From: an uncultured Erythrobacter sp. | GTDB lineage: Bacteria > Pseudomonadota > Alphaproteobacteria > Sphingomonadales > Sphingomonadaceae | DNA: 64,000 nt | Reading direction: 5' to 3' | Assembly: GCF_947497915.1 (NCBI RefSeq) | Contig: NZ_CANMIJ010000002.1 | Span: forward strand, 1-64,000 | Shown here: in pieces, positions 37,593 to 46,055 of the stretch | How the letters are laid out: every line of letters starts with the position of its first letter | How positions within the stretch are numbered: the first letter of the stretch is position 1 | Position numbers and translations under genes: made by a program | The notes under the pieces: model-generated | What the model saw: only the letters and a program-made list of their open reading frames with translations | Told to the model about the DNA's origin: nothing | Databases searched by the model: none

Positions 37593-39542
37593 TTGAACAG
37601 GCAACTTGCAGCGCTGCTGGCATTGATCGTCCTGGGATTGTCGCTGCAGGCGGGCTCCGCTTTCGCGCAGGAACCGTCGCCCGTACAGATCGAACCGGGA
37701 CGCAGTCACGAAATGGTCGAGGGATCAGCTCGCTATCTCGTCACTCCGCAGGGAAACGAAATAGGTTTTGACGAAGCGCTCGCCCGTTACCGCGCAGGAG
37801 AATTCAGTTCTGAACTTGAGGCGGGCAATACCGGCGAATTCCATGACTGGCGCGTCTGGATCGCGCTGCCTTTCAAAAGCGTCGCGCCAAAAGGCGCTGA
37901 CTCCATGCGCAGGGTCATTGGGATTGGCGGAATTTTTGTCCGTGAGCCGCGCGTTCATCTCGCCTGCGACGGCGAAACACCGCGTGAGATACTGGCGAGC
38001 CAGACTGACAAAGGCGGACCTTTAAGCGCGCGCTATTTCACATATTCACGCTCGCAAAGTTTCCTCATCACCCCTGGGCAAAGCTGCCTCGCGATGATCA
38101 ATACGGCAAGCACCGACAATCCCAATATCGGTATTTTCCGTGAGGGCGAACTTGGCACACGGCAGGTCGTTGCTGTGCTTCTTAAGGGCGGTTTCACAGC
38201 GACATTGCTCATCATTGGAGTGATACTTGTTGTCGTTTCCTACCTGACCTCGCGCCCACTCGGCGTGCTGATCGGCATATCCTATTCACTGACTATGCTT
38301 CAGAACGAAGCATCGCTTTTCACGACGACTTTTGTTTCAGACCCCCTTGCCGCTCGTGAGGCGTGGGAGAACATGACGCTCCTGACAATATTCGCGATGC
38401 TCAACGTTTTCCTATTCGGCTTTCGTCGCCAACTTCGGCTCGAAAATGGAATTTGGCGGACTGGCATTGCCGCCCTTGCAATGCTGCCTCTGATTGCGAT
38501 CGCACGCAGCTCCAACGCGACGCCGGACATAATCTGGGCATTCTACCTCGCGCTTTTTTTATTCGCGATTACAGTCGCTTGGCGCTTTCCGATTGCTCCG
38601 CGCCTGCGCGCCGTAGCAGGCTTAATTTTGTTTGGTAGCGCTATCGGCGGTGTTGCAATTGAGCCCTATTATCTTGGCCGCGATCTGTCTGATCTCACCA
38701 TCGAATGGTTCCGTGATGCAATCCGCCTAGTTGCCGGACTTGGCATGCTTCTCTTACTCCTCGTAGACGTGCTTCAGACGAGGCGGGAGCGTGCGCAAAT
38801 GCTTGCTGATCGCATCGATGCGTTGCAAGTGCAGGCCGAAACCGACCGACAATTGCTTCAGGCCGAGCGCGAATATGCACGGGCGCGAGAAGCCGCCGCC
38901 CGCACCAAAGCGCAGCTCGCCGCTGCAAGTCATGACATTCGCCAGCCAATCGTAGGTTTACGCGCAGCAGTCGCCAGCGAAGCCGAACGCCTTTCACCCG
39001 GCTTGCAATCACGGCTTGGCCAAGCAATCGACTATCTTGAGCATCTGACACGCGAATATTCGGATCAGGAAAAGCCGAAACTCGGCATCCAGAACGAACC
39101 GCAGAATGAGCCTTACTCGATAGAGCTTGTCACTGCCGCTGTCGGCAACATGTTTGCAGGCGAAGCGAAAAAGGAAGGCATCCAGTTCGAGATCTCCGGC
39201 TGCGATTGCAAAACCCGCGTGCCCGCATTGGCCCTGATCCGCGCTACAAGTAACCTCGTCGCCAACGCACTTCGCCATGGCCAGCCAAGCAAGGTGAAAG
39301 TCACGGCTCAGAGCGAAGGTGGGCGCTGCGAAATTCGTGTAAGCGATGACGGTCATGGGATGGATGCCAGCACCCTTGCAAAGGTTCAGACCTCCGGCGT
39401 GAAGTCGGATACTTCGGACGGTGACGGGCTTGGACTTGCAATCATCCACGATCTGGCGGCGCGGTATGAATTTGAGTTTTCTCTTTCATCCGAACCGGGC
39501 GCGGGAACTCAGGCAGTGATTTCAATCACTGCTGATGGGTAA
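37593..39542 (+). CDS. 7TMR-DISM-type sensor histidine kinase
   Basis: 649 aa from TTG 37593 (LNRQLAALLALIVLGLSL...), which gives a proper signal peptide cut near SAFAQ and has GAGGGGGGAAG upstream; ATG 37554 is the alternative. Periplasmic 7TMR-DISMED2-like domain (about 30-190, with Cys in 'HLACDGE' and 'QSCLAM'), seven transmembrane helices (about 195-390), coiled coil, HisKA with 'ASHDIRQPIVGLRAAV', and HATPase ('NLVANALRHGQ', 'VSDDGHGMD', 'GDGLGLAI'). Divergent from its likely response regulator. Confidence 0.82.
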   Translation: MNRQLAALLALIVLGLSLQAGSAFAQEPSPVQIEPGRSHEMVEGSARYLVTPQGNEIGFDEALARYRAGEFSSELEAGNTGEFHDWRVWIALPFKSVAPKGADSMRRVIGIGGIFVREPRVHLACDGETPREILASQTDKGGPLSARYFTYSRSQSFLITPGQSCLAMINTASTDNPNIGIFREGELGTRQVVAVLLKGGFTATLLIIGVILVVVSYLTSRPLGVLIGISYSLTMLQNEASLFTTTFVSDPLAAREAWENMTLLTIFAMLNVFLFGFRRQLRLENGIWRTGIAALAMLPLIAIARSSNATPDIIWAFYLALFLFAITVAWRFPIAPRLRAVAGLILFGSAIGGVAIEPYYLGRDLSDLTIEWFRDAIRLVAGLGMLLLLLVDVLQTRRERAQMLADRIDALQVQAETDRQLLQAEREYARAREAAARTKAQLAAASHDIRQPIVGLRAAVASEAERLSPGLQSRLGQAIDYLEHLTREYSDQEKPKLGIQNEPQNEPYSIELVTAAVGNMFAGEAKKEGIQFEISGCDCKTRVPALALIRATSNLVANALRHGQPSKVKVTAQSEGGRCEIRVSDDGHGMDASTLAKVQTSGVKSDTSDGDGLGLAIIHDLAARYEFEFSLSSEPGAGTQAVISITADG

Positions 39543-39722
39543 GGTTTGAGACATTTCCTGACGATGATTTCAGCTTTGCCATGCGGAAAGCGAACACATG
39601 CATCATCACAACCAAGCGAGCTATCTCGGGCGACGAATTTAAGTCACGAAACGGACTGACTGCTTTCGCCGTTCTGGGCATCCGCCCCGCCCATTCCCAA
39701 CCGCCTTAATTCTCAAACAACC

Positions 39723-39742
39723 GCATTTGCTCTGACAATACC
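39723..39742. repeat. Solo IS6-type terminal repeat relic
   Basis: GCATTTGCTCTGACAATACC; its reverse complement shares TGTCAGAGCAAATG with the ends of the IS copies at 53.1-54.2 and 63.0-63.8 kb. No transposase remains. It lies in the 226-bp gap just past the 3' end of the permease chimera gene and marks the left edge of module 1. The rest of 39543-39768 shows nothing recognisable. Confidence 0.6.
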
Positions 39743-39768
39743 GATGAGATGCACAATTTCCCCGACCG

Positions 39769-42700
39769 TCATCTGCGCCAGATTTCTATCTCGTCGAGCG
39801 ACATTCCCCCGGTATCCAGTCGGCTCACCTCGCCATCTGGCCAGTGGACCTCGACGAGGCTGATTTCGCTCGCTTGAGCTAAACCGAAATGCGCGCCAAT
39901 CGGGTCGAAAGACTGGTACCCTCCGCTGGCCTTTACATCACGCATTTGACAGTTTTTGGCCTCCAGTCGGGTGACGCCATTTGTGCAAACATACACGGTA
40001 GCCCCCACGCCAAAGCTGTTGCCCTTCGTGTCCCGCAGCCACACCCAAAGGGCCTTGCCCGCTGGCCGATCGTTTCGATGCACGATCATTCTGGAGGAGC
40101 TGGCGTCGCGGATGATATCAATATCATTGTCGCGATCAAAATCGGCCAAGACATAACTGTAAGACGGGACAAGATCATAAAGGCCGAACGCATTCGTTCC
40201 ATCGGCGAACCGGCCTGATTTGTTATGATAAAGCATGTTCGTGGTCGAAGTGCTCGCGGATAGCCAAGAGCCAGTCGTAACAAACAGATCCTGCCATCCA
40301 TCCTGATCAAGATCAGCGAACCGGCTGTTCCATGACCATCCGGGAGTATCCACCTTGTTGGCTTTGGCATCGTCTTGAAAAAAGCCGGTTCCGGACGCAG
40401 TCATCAAGATATTTCGTGCCGAGATCGCCCGAGGGTGATCTTTCAACAGCTCATCACGCGAAAGGATCTCCTTGGCAGGCAACCCATGGGAATCGCACCA
40501 GCTGAGAAATTCCGGCAACCGCGCGAAGGCCGCTTTGCATTTGCGTATCGCTGTCGCAGCATCGAAAGTCTGACGCGAGCGTGAATTCTGCAAAAGCAGG
40601 AACTGATACTTCATCGCGAAGCAGAACGTCGTATCGGTGAGTCTTTGGGTGACCCCGCAATCATCGTGACCAATAACACCCTCGCCGCCGCGAACCTGAT
40701 CCACCGATTTCAGTTCAGCGGCGCATGCTCGGATTTGATCAAGGTCCCATTCGTTGTCGCGGCCGAATTGCTGGCAAACGGCGAGCAGGTTGCCGTTTCC
40801 AATCCTCGTATCCCGTGCGGAGCTTGCAGGATCGGAAATTTGCGCACCATAATAGTCGCGGCGAAGGTCATTGTTATAATCACCGACATCATAGCTCATG
40901 CTGGTCCGCATAAGATAAGGGAGCGGTTGATTGCTTGCCGCAAATGGCGCTGTTTTACGGCCGCTTGTGAAAGCGATCATCTGGTCGGTGAAGGCGACGT
41001 CGTCGCCCTTTAAGAGGTCAAGCCGCCCGTCGCCGTCAAAATCGCTGATGAGGGTGGCAAGCGTCTGGCCAGCGCTTCCTTCGATATCGGCAATCGAGAA
41101 CGTCCGGTCTCCTTCGTTCCAAGCAATTTGATTGGTGGAAATATCCGCGACGAAACGGGACCAACCCTCGCGACCCGAACCGTGAGCCCAGCGGCCCAGA
41201 ATTATATCAAGGTCGCCATCGGAATCCATGTCTGCAAAAGAGAAGGACATAACCAGCGCGTAACGATCAACCGCAAAACGAACCTGGTTTTGGGCATCGA
41301 ACGAACCGTCTTTATTGAAGAAGACGAAAACACCATCGCCTTTTGTCGCAACAATAAGGTCAAGCTGCATATCGTTGTCGAGATCTGCCAGAGCGACGTT
41401 CACGATTTCTGAACTCATCACGCGGCCCAGCGCCACCTCCTGACGCTTAAAACGGCCACCGATATTGGCGTAAACCGATAGTCCGGTCGCGCCTGTCGGA
41501 CGGCGTGTGATCACATCAATCCAGCCGTCGCCGTGAATGTCCCCCGCCGCGATTCCTCCAAGCAGGATTTCTGGCGCAAGCTCGCGCAGCGGAGTGTTTA
41601 TCCCTAGTTCTTCTAATCCGATTTTTTGGCCGGGAATTCGGGTAAAAACCGTATCATCCGAATTCGCCGGAATACTATTCGCCGAGCTAGCCGCGGCGGC
41701 CTGTGACGTCTCCAACCCGTAGACTTCGATCTCGCTGGAGCGGTCGCTCGATGTCTCCAGTTCGAGCACGCGACGATCCACTCGCTGCTGTTCTAGAAGC
41801 GGAGCCATTTCTTCGATTTCCTGAGCCGCAGGCAAAGCCGGAACGGGTGCGAGATTTGGCGCTGGTGCACTGAACAAATAGGTCTCGGCGCGTTCAAGAT
41901 CATAGGCTTGTTCGTACTTTGCCGTGAGTTTTGCGATCAAACCACCGGCTACGGAGAGGGCAATCGTGGCAGCAAAAATGGTCATCGCCGCTTTGATCGA
42001 AACAGCGCGCCAAAGGACAAGAAACGCATAGATGCTAAAAGTGCCCAAGGCGATGACAAGCACGGCCGCGTATTCTGTACCCAAGCCAACCCCGAGCAAA
42101 ATGGCGGTCAGTACGACATCCATCGCGATCGGAGCGGGTGCGAAAGTGGCAATAGTCGCGAGCGCAATCATCGCCAGCAGAACAAGCAGAATGCCGCTTT
42201 TCGGGAAACTGTATGCCAGCGCCCCTGTATCAAAACCGGTCGCGATGGCGGCAGCAAGCAACGCCGCAAGAAACATCATCGGCACTGTGATGATACCGAT
42301 GAAAAACAGATTGCGGCTGAAAGAGCGGGCATACCAGATCACAGCTTCGCCGACGCTTTTCGCTCCCGGTTCCAACTGTTGAGGAGTGAGGGCTCTCGCG
42401 ATCCAGCCGGATAGGCCGCGCGCTTCAGAAACCTTGGCCAGATTGGCCATGTTGTTGCCGCTCGCAGCTGTCTCTTCCTTCAGCCAAAACCGGCAAAGGA
42501 GCGGCACGATCAGCAAAATCATGGCGAGCGAAAGCAGAAGCTTTGTGGCCGCTACGTGAAAGGGGAGCAGAGCGAAGCTCATACCGATAACAATCACGTT
42601 CAAAGTGGGCGAAGCGATCAACGCCGCCAGCGTTGTTTCAAGACGCATCCGCCCTGCGTGAAGTCCGAGCGCAATCGGCGCGGCGCAGTTCACGCAAACG

Positions 42701-43095
42701 CCCAGCGGGGCACCAATTGCCGCGCCCAATGCCGCGTTGGCGAAACCGTTTTCGAACGAGCGCCGTTTCACCACTGAAAGAAGCGTCAACATCGCAGCGC
42801 CGAACAAGACGCCGAAGGTCATGCCTTTCCAGTTCGTGACAATCCAGTTCGCGACGTTGGCCGTGAACTCCCACCACACTGGGCTATTCGGAAAGACATC
42901 CAGAACAATGTCGAACGCCAAACCGGACATCGGCGTATCGCCGCCCATAAGCGCTTTTTCATTGAGAGCGGGGTACCGTGATCCTGTCCAGAAAACATAG
43001 ACCAAGAGGGCCATCACAAGACCGCTCAGGACAAGGCGCCCGTTGCGCTTAAGAAAAGGCTGCCCGGAGCCCGGATTAAGCGCAGCGCCTGTCAT
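39769..43095 (-). CDS. Chimeric ArsP-like permease / FG-GAP (VCBS) / ASPIC-UnbV protein, copy 1
   Basis: 1108 aa. The N-terminal half (about 20-400) is a polytopic permease of the DUF318/ArsP type with the signature 'PLGVCVNCAAPIALGLHAGRM' (Cys134, Cys137) and 'ASPTLNVIVI'. A linker (about 405-500) leads to a periplasm-type C-terminal half of FG-GAP/VCBS repeats with Ca-site patterns DxHGDGWxD, DxDNDxxLD, DMDSDGDLD, DFDGDGRLD, DLDQDGWQD, DFDRDNDID, interrupted by a Cys-rich insert (about 760-870), and ends in an ASPIC/UnbV domain (about 1020-1100, 'GVGATVYVC', 'GGYQSFDPIGAHFGLA'). No such fusion is known to me in characterised lasso clusters. It lies downstream of precursor A1 on the same strand, as copy 2 does of A2. 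Function unknown; export, immunity or sensing of the peptide is an inference. Confidence 0.85.
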   Translation of the reverse strand: MTGAALNPGSGQPFLKRNGRLVLSGLVMALLVYVFWTGSRYPALNEKALMGGDTPMSGLAFDIVLDVFPNSPVWWEFTANVANWIVTNWKGMTFGVLFGAAMLTLLSVVKRRSFENGFANAALGAAIGAPLGVCVNCAAPIALGLHAGRMRLETTLAALIASPTLNVIVIGMSFALLPFHVAATKLLLSLAMILLIVPLLCRFWLKEETAASGNNMANLAKVSEARGLSGWIARALTPQQLEPGAKSVGEAVIWYARSFSRNLFFIGIITVPMMFLAALLAAAIATGFDTGALAYSFPKSGILLVLLAMIALATIATFAPAPIAMDVVLTAILLGVGLGTEYAAVLVIALGTFSIYAFLVLWRAVSIKAAMTIFAATIALSVAGGLIAKLTAKYEQAYDLERAETYLFSAPAPNLAPVPALPAAQEIEEMAPLLEQQRVDRRVLELETSSDRSSEIEVYGLETSQAAAASSANSIPANSDDTVFTRIPGQKIGLEELGINTPLRELAPEILLGGIAAGDIHGDGWIDVITRRPTGATGLSVYANIGGRFKRQEVALGRVMSSEIVNVALADLDNDMQLDLIVATKGDGVFVFFNKDGSFDAQNQVRFAVDRYALVMSFSFADMDSDGDLDIILGRWAHGSGREGWSRFVADISTNQIAWNEGDRTFSIADIEGSAGQTLATLISDFDGDGRLDLLKGDDVAFTDQMIAFTSGRKTAPFAASNQPLPYLMRTSMSYDVGDYNNDLRRDYYGAQISDPASSARDTRIGNGNLLAVCQQFGRDNEWDLDQIRACAAELKSVDQVRGGEGVIGHDDCGVTQRLTDTTFCFAMKYQFLLLQNSRSRQTFDAATAIRKCKAAFARLPEFLSWCDSHGLPAKEILSRDELLKDHPRAISARNILMTASGTGFFQDDAKANKVDTPGWSWNSRFADLDQDGWQDLFVTTGSWLSASTSTTNMLYHNKSGRFADGTNAFGLYDLVPSYSYVLADFDRDNDIDIIRDASSSRMIVHRNDRPAGKALWVWLRDTKGNSFGVGATVYVCTNGVTRLEAKNCQMRDVKASGGYQSFDPIGAHFGLAQASEISLVEVHWPDGEVSRLDTGGMSLDEIEIWRR

Positions 43096-43397
43096 CTTTG
43101 GTCTCCATGAGAGCCGATTCGCTGCTTACACATCAAACGCGACACCCCTTTGCCCAACAATGTTGAACTGTGTATTTTGGAACGGGCGATAGGCAAGACG
43201 CAAACAGGATTGATCAATTGGGCCGCCAAGGCGCCGGTCCGGCGATCACACCAGAACTTGATCAATTTTTCGGCCTGCCCCTTGCAAGAAAAAGGACCGG
43301 AGAGCCGAGCCATCCAGTCCAAATTCTAAGATATTCAAGCAAAATTCGTTCGAAGACAATGCCTTGCCGCGTTTAACGAATAAAGACGCCGTTATTC
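43096..43397. other. Gap between precursor A1 and permease chimera 1
   Basis: 302 bp. A 76-aa minus ORF (43092-43322) overlaps the chimera start but has no recognisable features. I see no clear terminator hairpin, so A1 and the chimera could share a transcript, or the chimera could have its own promoter here. Confidence 0.4.
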
Positions 43398-43547
43398 TCA
43401 GCTAAGCGATGTGTTCGCGCCGCCGGCTCCATCATTACCGGGAGCAAAGCCATTTTGAACATCACCGAGATCGGATTCCAGTTCTTCCAAACGCGGTGTT
43501 GACCAGTTTGCTCTTTTCGAAGCTACTTCGTTCTTCAATTTCGACAT
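43398..43547 (-). CDS. Lasso-type precursor peptide A1
   Basis: 49 aa from ATG 43545-43547 (ribosome site TTGGGGGATTACA). The leader is Lys-rich and carries the recognition motif WSTPRL, matching the lasso leader pattern (Y/W)xxPxL bound by the PqqD-like protein. The predicted core is GFAPGNDGAGGANTSLS: Gly1 as amine donor and Asp7 as the only acidic residue, which would force a seven-residue ring, rarer than 8 or 9. The usual Thr at -2 is Gln here, so the cleavage site is less sure. It ends in Ser, as does A2. Adjacent and divergent is a lasso cyclase gene. Not mature-peptide proven; the assignment rests on leader motif, size, Gly-rich core and context. Confidence 0.75.
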   Translation of the reverse strand: MSKLKNEVASKRANWSTPRLEELESDLGDVQNGFAPGNDGAGGANTSLS

Positions 43548-43663
43548 TGTAATCCCCCAATAGGTAACCCTTAGCCTGCGTCTACCATGGCAAATTTTTG
43601 AATGCAATTGTAAGAGCCGCACTGCGAACGTGATTAATCTTGGTTCAGCAAAGGAGGGGTTAG
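43548..43663. promoter_or_regulatory. Divergent promoter region between A1 and cyclase C1
   Basis: 116 bp that must hold promoters for both A1 (-) and C1 (+). The homologous gap in module 3 (59354-59467) is almost the same length (114 bp) and separates A2 from its biosynthetic operon, so the layout is conserved. No operator could be assigned. Confidence 0.55.
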
Positions 43664-45646
43664 TTGGCTAGTTTTGCAGTAATCCTCCGCAAAAATACTC
43701 GGCCTCTCTCAAGCAACCTTCAAGAACAGATGCGCTCTGTTTTGACGGCGTTCGGGCCGGACAAAAACTCGGTCTCGAGCCATGGGCGGTTCGACATGGT
43801 CTGGACTCAGGATACCGGATACACGCCGCAGGATCGTTTTGAACAGCAACCGGTGATGAGCCATGACCGTTGGTGCCTCCTGTTCGTGGGGTTCCTGATG
43901 CACCGCGAGGAGCTTGCCAATAAGATTGGCTTGCAGCGCAGCGAGCTTACACGGATGCCGGATAGCGAGCTCGTGATGATCGCGTGGGAAAAGTGGGGCG
44001 ATGCCTGTCACCTACATCTATACGGGTCCTATAGCTTCGCCGTTTGCGACCTTGCCAATCATCAGCTCGTGGCCATGCGCAGCACCGAAATTGGCGCCAG
44101 TCTCTATTATCACGAAGACGACGATCGATTGATCTTGGCGACATCGACAAAAGCGATTTTTTGCGATGAAACTGTCAGCAAGAAAGTAGATGAGCGGCGC
44201 ATTGCCGATGCGTTGGTGCTCAACTATGAAAATCGCTCTCAATCGTATTTCAGTGGCATTTCGGTTCTGCCTACAGGGCATGCGATGCAGGCCAATCCCG
44301 ATGGCGTGAAAATCAGTCGACATTCGTATTTGGAGCAGACACCCGATATACGGTTCGCAAAAGATGACGATTATGTTGAGGCCGCCCGCGAGCTTTTGAA
44401 CAGGGCAGTGGCGTCGTCGATGCGCTCGATAAAATGCCCCGCGGTGATGCTGAGTTCGGGGCTCGATTCTCCGACAATAGCGGCAGTCATGCTTGAACAA
44501 ATGGCGCACGATGATCGCGGCAATAAGGGACCTTTAAAAGCATACACTCATGTCCCAGCAGAGTTTTGGGACGGGCGGGTAAGAAATGGATGGGCGGGCG
44601 ACGAAAGCGGCCCGGTGCGTGCAATGGCTGCGCGATATCCTGATCTGGACGTTGAGTTCGTCGCATCGGAAGATCTGTCATTCGATCATGGACTGGATCT
44701 GATTCAATCCTACGCAGACATGCCCATTCGCGGTGTCAACAACCTTCATTGGGGCATCGATATGGCGCACAAGTGCCGCCAGTCGGGCCGTCAGGTGATA
44801 ATGTCGGGATCCAGCGGCAACGCGACTTTCAGCTTTGCAATGAAGGGGATCATTCTCGGCAAGCTCTTTCGTACCGGCCATTGGGTGCAGCTATTAAAAG
44901 AACATCACAAATCCTATCGCGGCGCGTTTCCTGGCTCCGCATCATACCTCAAAAGCATGGTCAGCCGCGCCATTCTCCCGAACCTACCCGACCCGTTGTT
45001 TGATCTATACGCCCATTACATAACGCCAGAGGCGGGCCGAGGATTTGAGGCGTTTTCAGCCATAGATGCCGATTACGCCGAAGATATGGGGGTTCGGGAC
45101 AGGTTGGAGGAGTTCGGGTGGGACGACCGGTATCGCAAACCGCCTGATCGGCGCGAAATGATGCGTATCATGGCCGAACGCGGAGGCCGCGAAGAAGCAT
45201 CAGCGCAAATCGAACCATACAAGGCGGCAACAGGCGTCGCGACAAGAGATCCGATGGGCGATCGCAAGATCATCGAGTTTTGTTACGCAATTCCGGATGA
45301 TCAATTCTGTAAAGACGGCGTTGATCGCAGGCTGATCAAACGGATGATGGCCGATAAGCTGCCGAAAGAAGTCATAAACGCTCCGCGCGGCGAGCAATCC
45401 GCTGATTGGCATGGCCGTATGCGCCGGGATATTGAACGGATTGATGCCGAGCTTGACCGTCTGTCCGATGACCCGATGATGGCCAAGAGACTAGACCTGA
45501 AGCGGCTCAGAAAACTAACCAGAGACTGGCCCGAGAAAACATCGGTTTCCGGCTCCGACTTCTCCGAACATGCGATCGCCAGATATGCCATTGGCCGGGC
45601 CATCTCGGTTGCCCGTTTCATCAATCAGGTCGAAGGCAAGAACTAG
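43664..45646 (+). CDS. Lasso peptide macrolactam cyclase C1 (asparagine-synthase-like)
   Basis: 660 aa from TTG 43664, preceded by AGGAGGGG. It activates the ring-forming Asp or Glu side chain with ATP. N-terminal glutaminase-like domain (about 1-210) lacks the catalytic Cys2, as lasso cyclases do. ATP-pyrophosphatase domain (about 235-600) has 'SSGLDS' (264-269) and the proteobacterial lasso-cyclase signature 'TRDPMGDRKIIEFCYAIPDDQFCKDGVDRRLIKRMMADKLP', then 'RGEQSADWHGRM'. 'SGSSGNATF' replaces the commoner SGxGGDE. No B1 or B2 gene accompanies it, so maturation of A1 probably needs proteins encoded elsewhere, such as the PqqD-like protein at 58110. Confidence 0.88.
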   Translation: MASFAVILRKNTRPLSSNLQEQMRSVLTAFGPDKNSVSSHGRFDMVWTQDTGYTPQDRFEQQPVMSHDRWCLLFVGFLMHREELANKIGLQRSELTRMPDSELVMIAWEKWGDACHLHLYGSYSFAVCDLANHQLVAMRSTEIGASLYYHEDDDRLILATSTKAIFCDETVSKKVDERRIADALVLNYENRSQSYFSGISVLPTGHAMQANPDGVKISRHSYLEQTPDIRFAKDDDYVEAARELLNRAVASSMRSIKCPAVMLSSGLDSPTIAAVMLEQMAHDDRGNKGPLKAYTHVPAEFWDGRVRNGWAGDESGPVRAMAARYPDLDVEFVASEDLSFDHGLDLIQSYADMPIRGVNNLHWGIDMAHKCRQSGRQVIMSGSSGNATFSFAMKGIILGKLFRTGHWVQLLKEHHKSYRGAFPGSASYLKSMVSRAILPNLPDPLFDLYAHYITPEAGRGFEAFSAIDADYAEDMGVRDRLEEFGWDDRYRKPPDRREMMRIMAERGGREEASAQIEPYKAATGVATRDPMGDRKIIEFCYAIPDDQFCKDGVDRRLIKRMMADKLPKEVINAPRGEQSADWHGRMRRDIERIDAELDRLSDDPMMAKRLDLKRLRKLTRDWPEKTSVSGSDFSEHAIARYAIGRAISVARFINQVEGKN

Positions 45647-45653
45647 ACCGAAC

Positions 45654-45936
45654 GAGGCTGTCAGCTTATTCGCGTCTTGTCTCTAGTTGGCGCAGCTATC
45701 TGCTGCCCGACATGCTTCATACCATGAGGTTTTGCCACTCAGCCAATGCGGCTGAGCGGCGGGTCCTGTAGGTCTGTCTGTCGATGAGGTGGCATTCGGA
45801 GTTGAAGTGATTGTGGACGTTAGCGTGGACGGAGGCAAACTTCTGTAACGACTTCATCTGCCGGAACCTGAGCATCGCACTGTCCTACCCCAAGTGCCTC
45901 AGCCGTCGATTAGGTACATTTGCTCTGACAGCGTCC
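45654..45936 (-). mobile_element. IS6-family relic (internally deleted)
   Basis: Left end GAGGCTGTCAG near 45654, then about 170 bp matching the transposase 3' end of the copy at 53.2 kb (45695-45890), then a jump to a right end with ACATTTGCTCTGACAGCG (45917-45934). The central transposase is deleted, so it cannot move itself. It separates module 1 from module 2. The rest of the 409-bp gap (45937-46055) holds only the kinase gene's leader. Confidence 0.8.
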
Positions 45937-46055
45937 TACCATAGGTAGGGGATGCAAAGCGTATCCAGATACCATAAACAAGGTAACGACGTTCTGCACT
46001 TCAAGATCGTCGCCTGGGTCAATGCCGCAGGATGGCGGCGGGGGAAGAAGACTAA

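Noticed and set aside
43092..43322. 76-aa minus ORF between A1 and the permease chimera
   Set aside because: It overlaps the chimera start and has no leader motif, membrane segment or counterpart in module 3.
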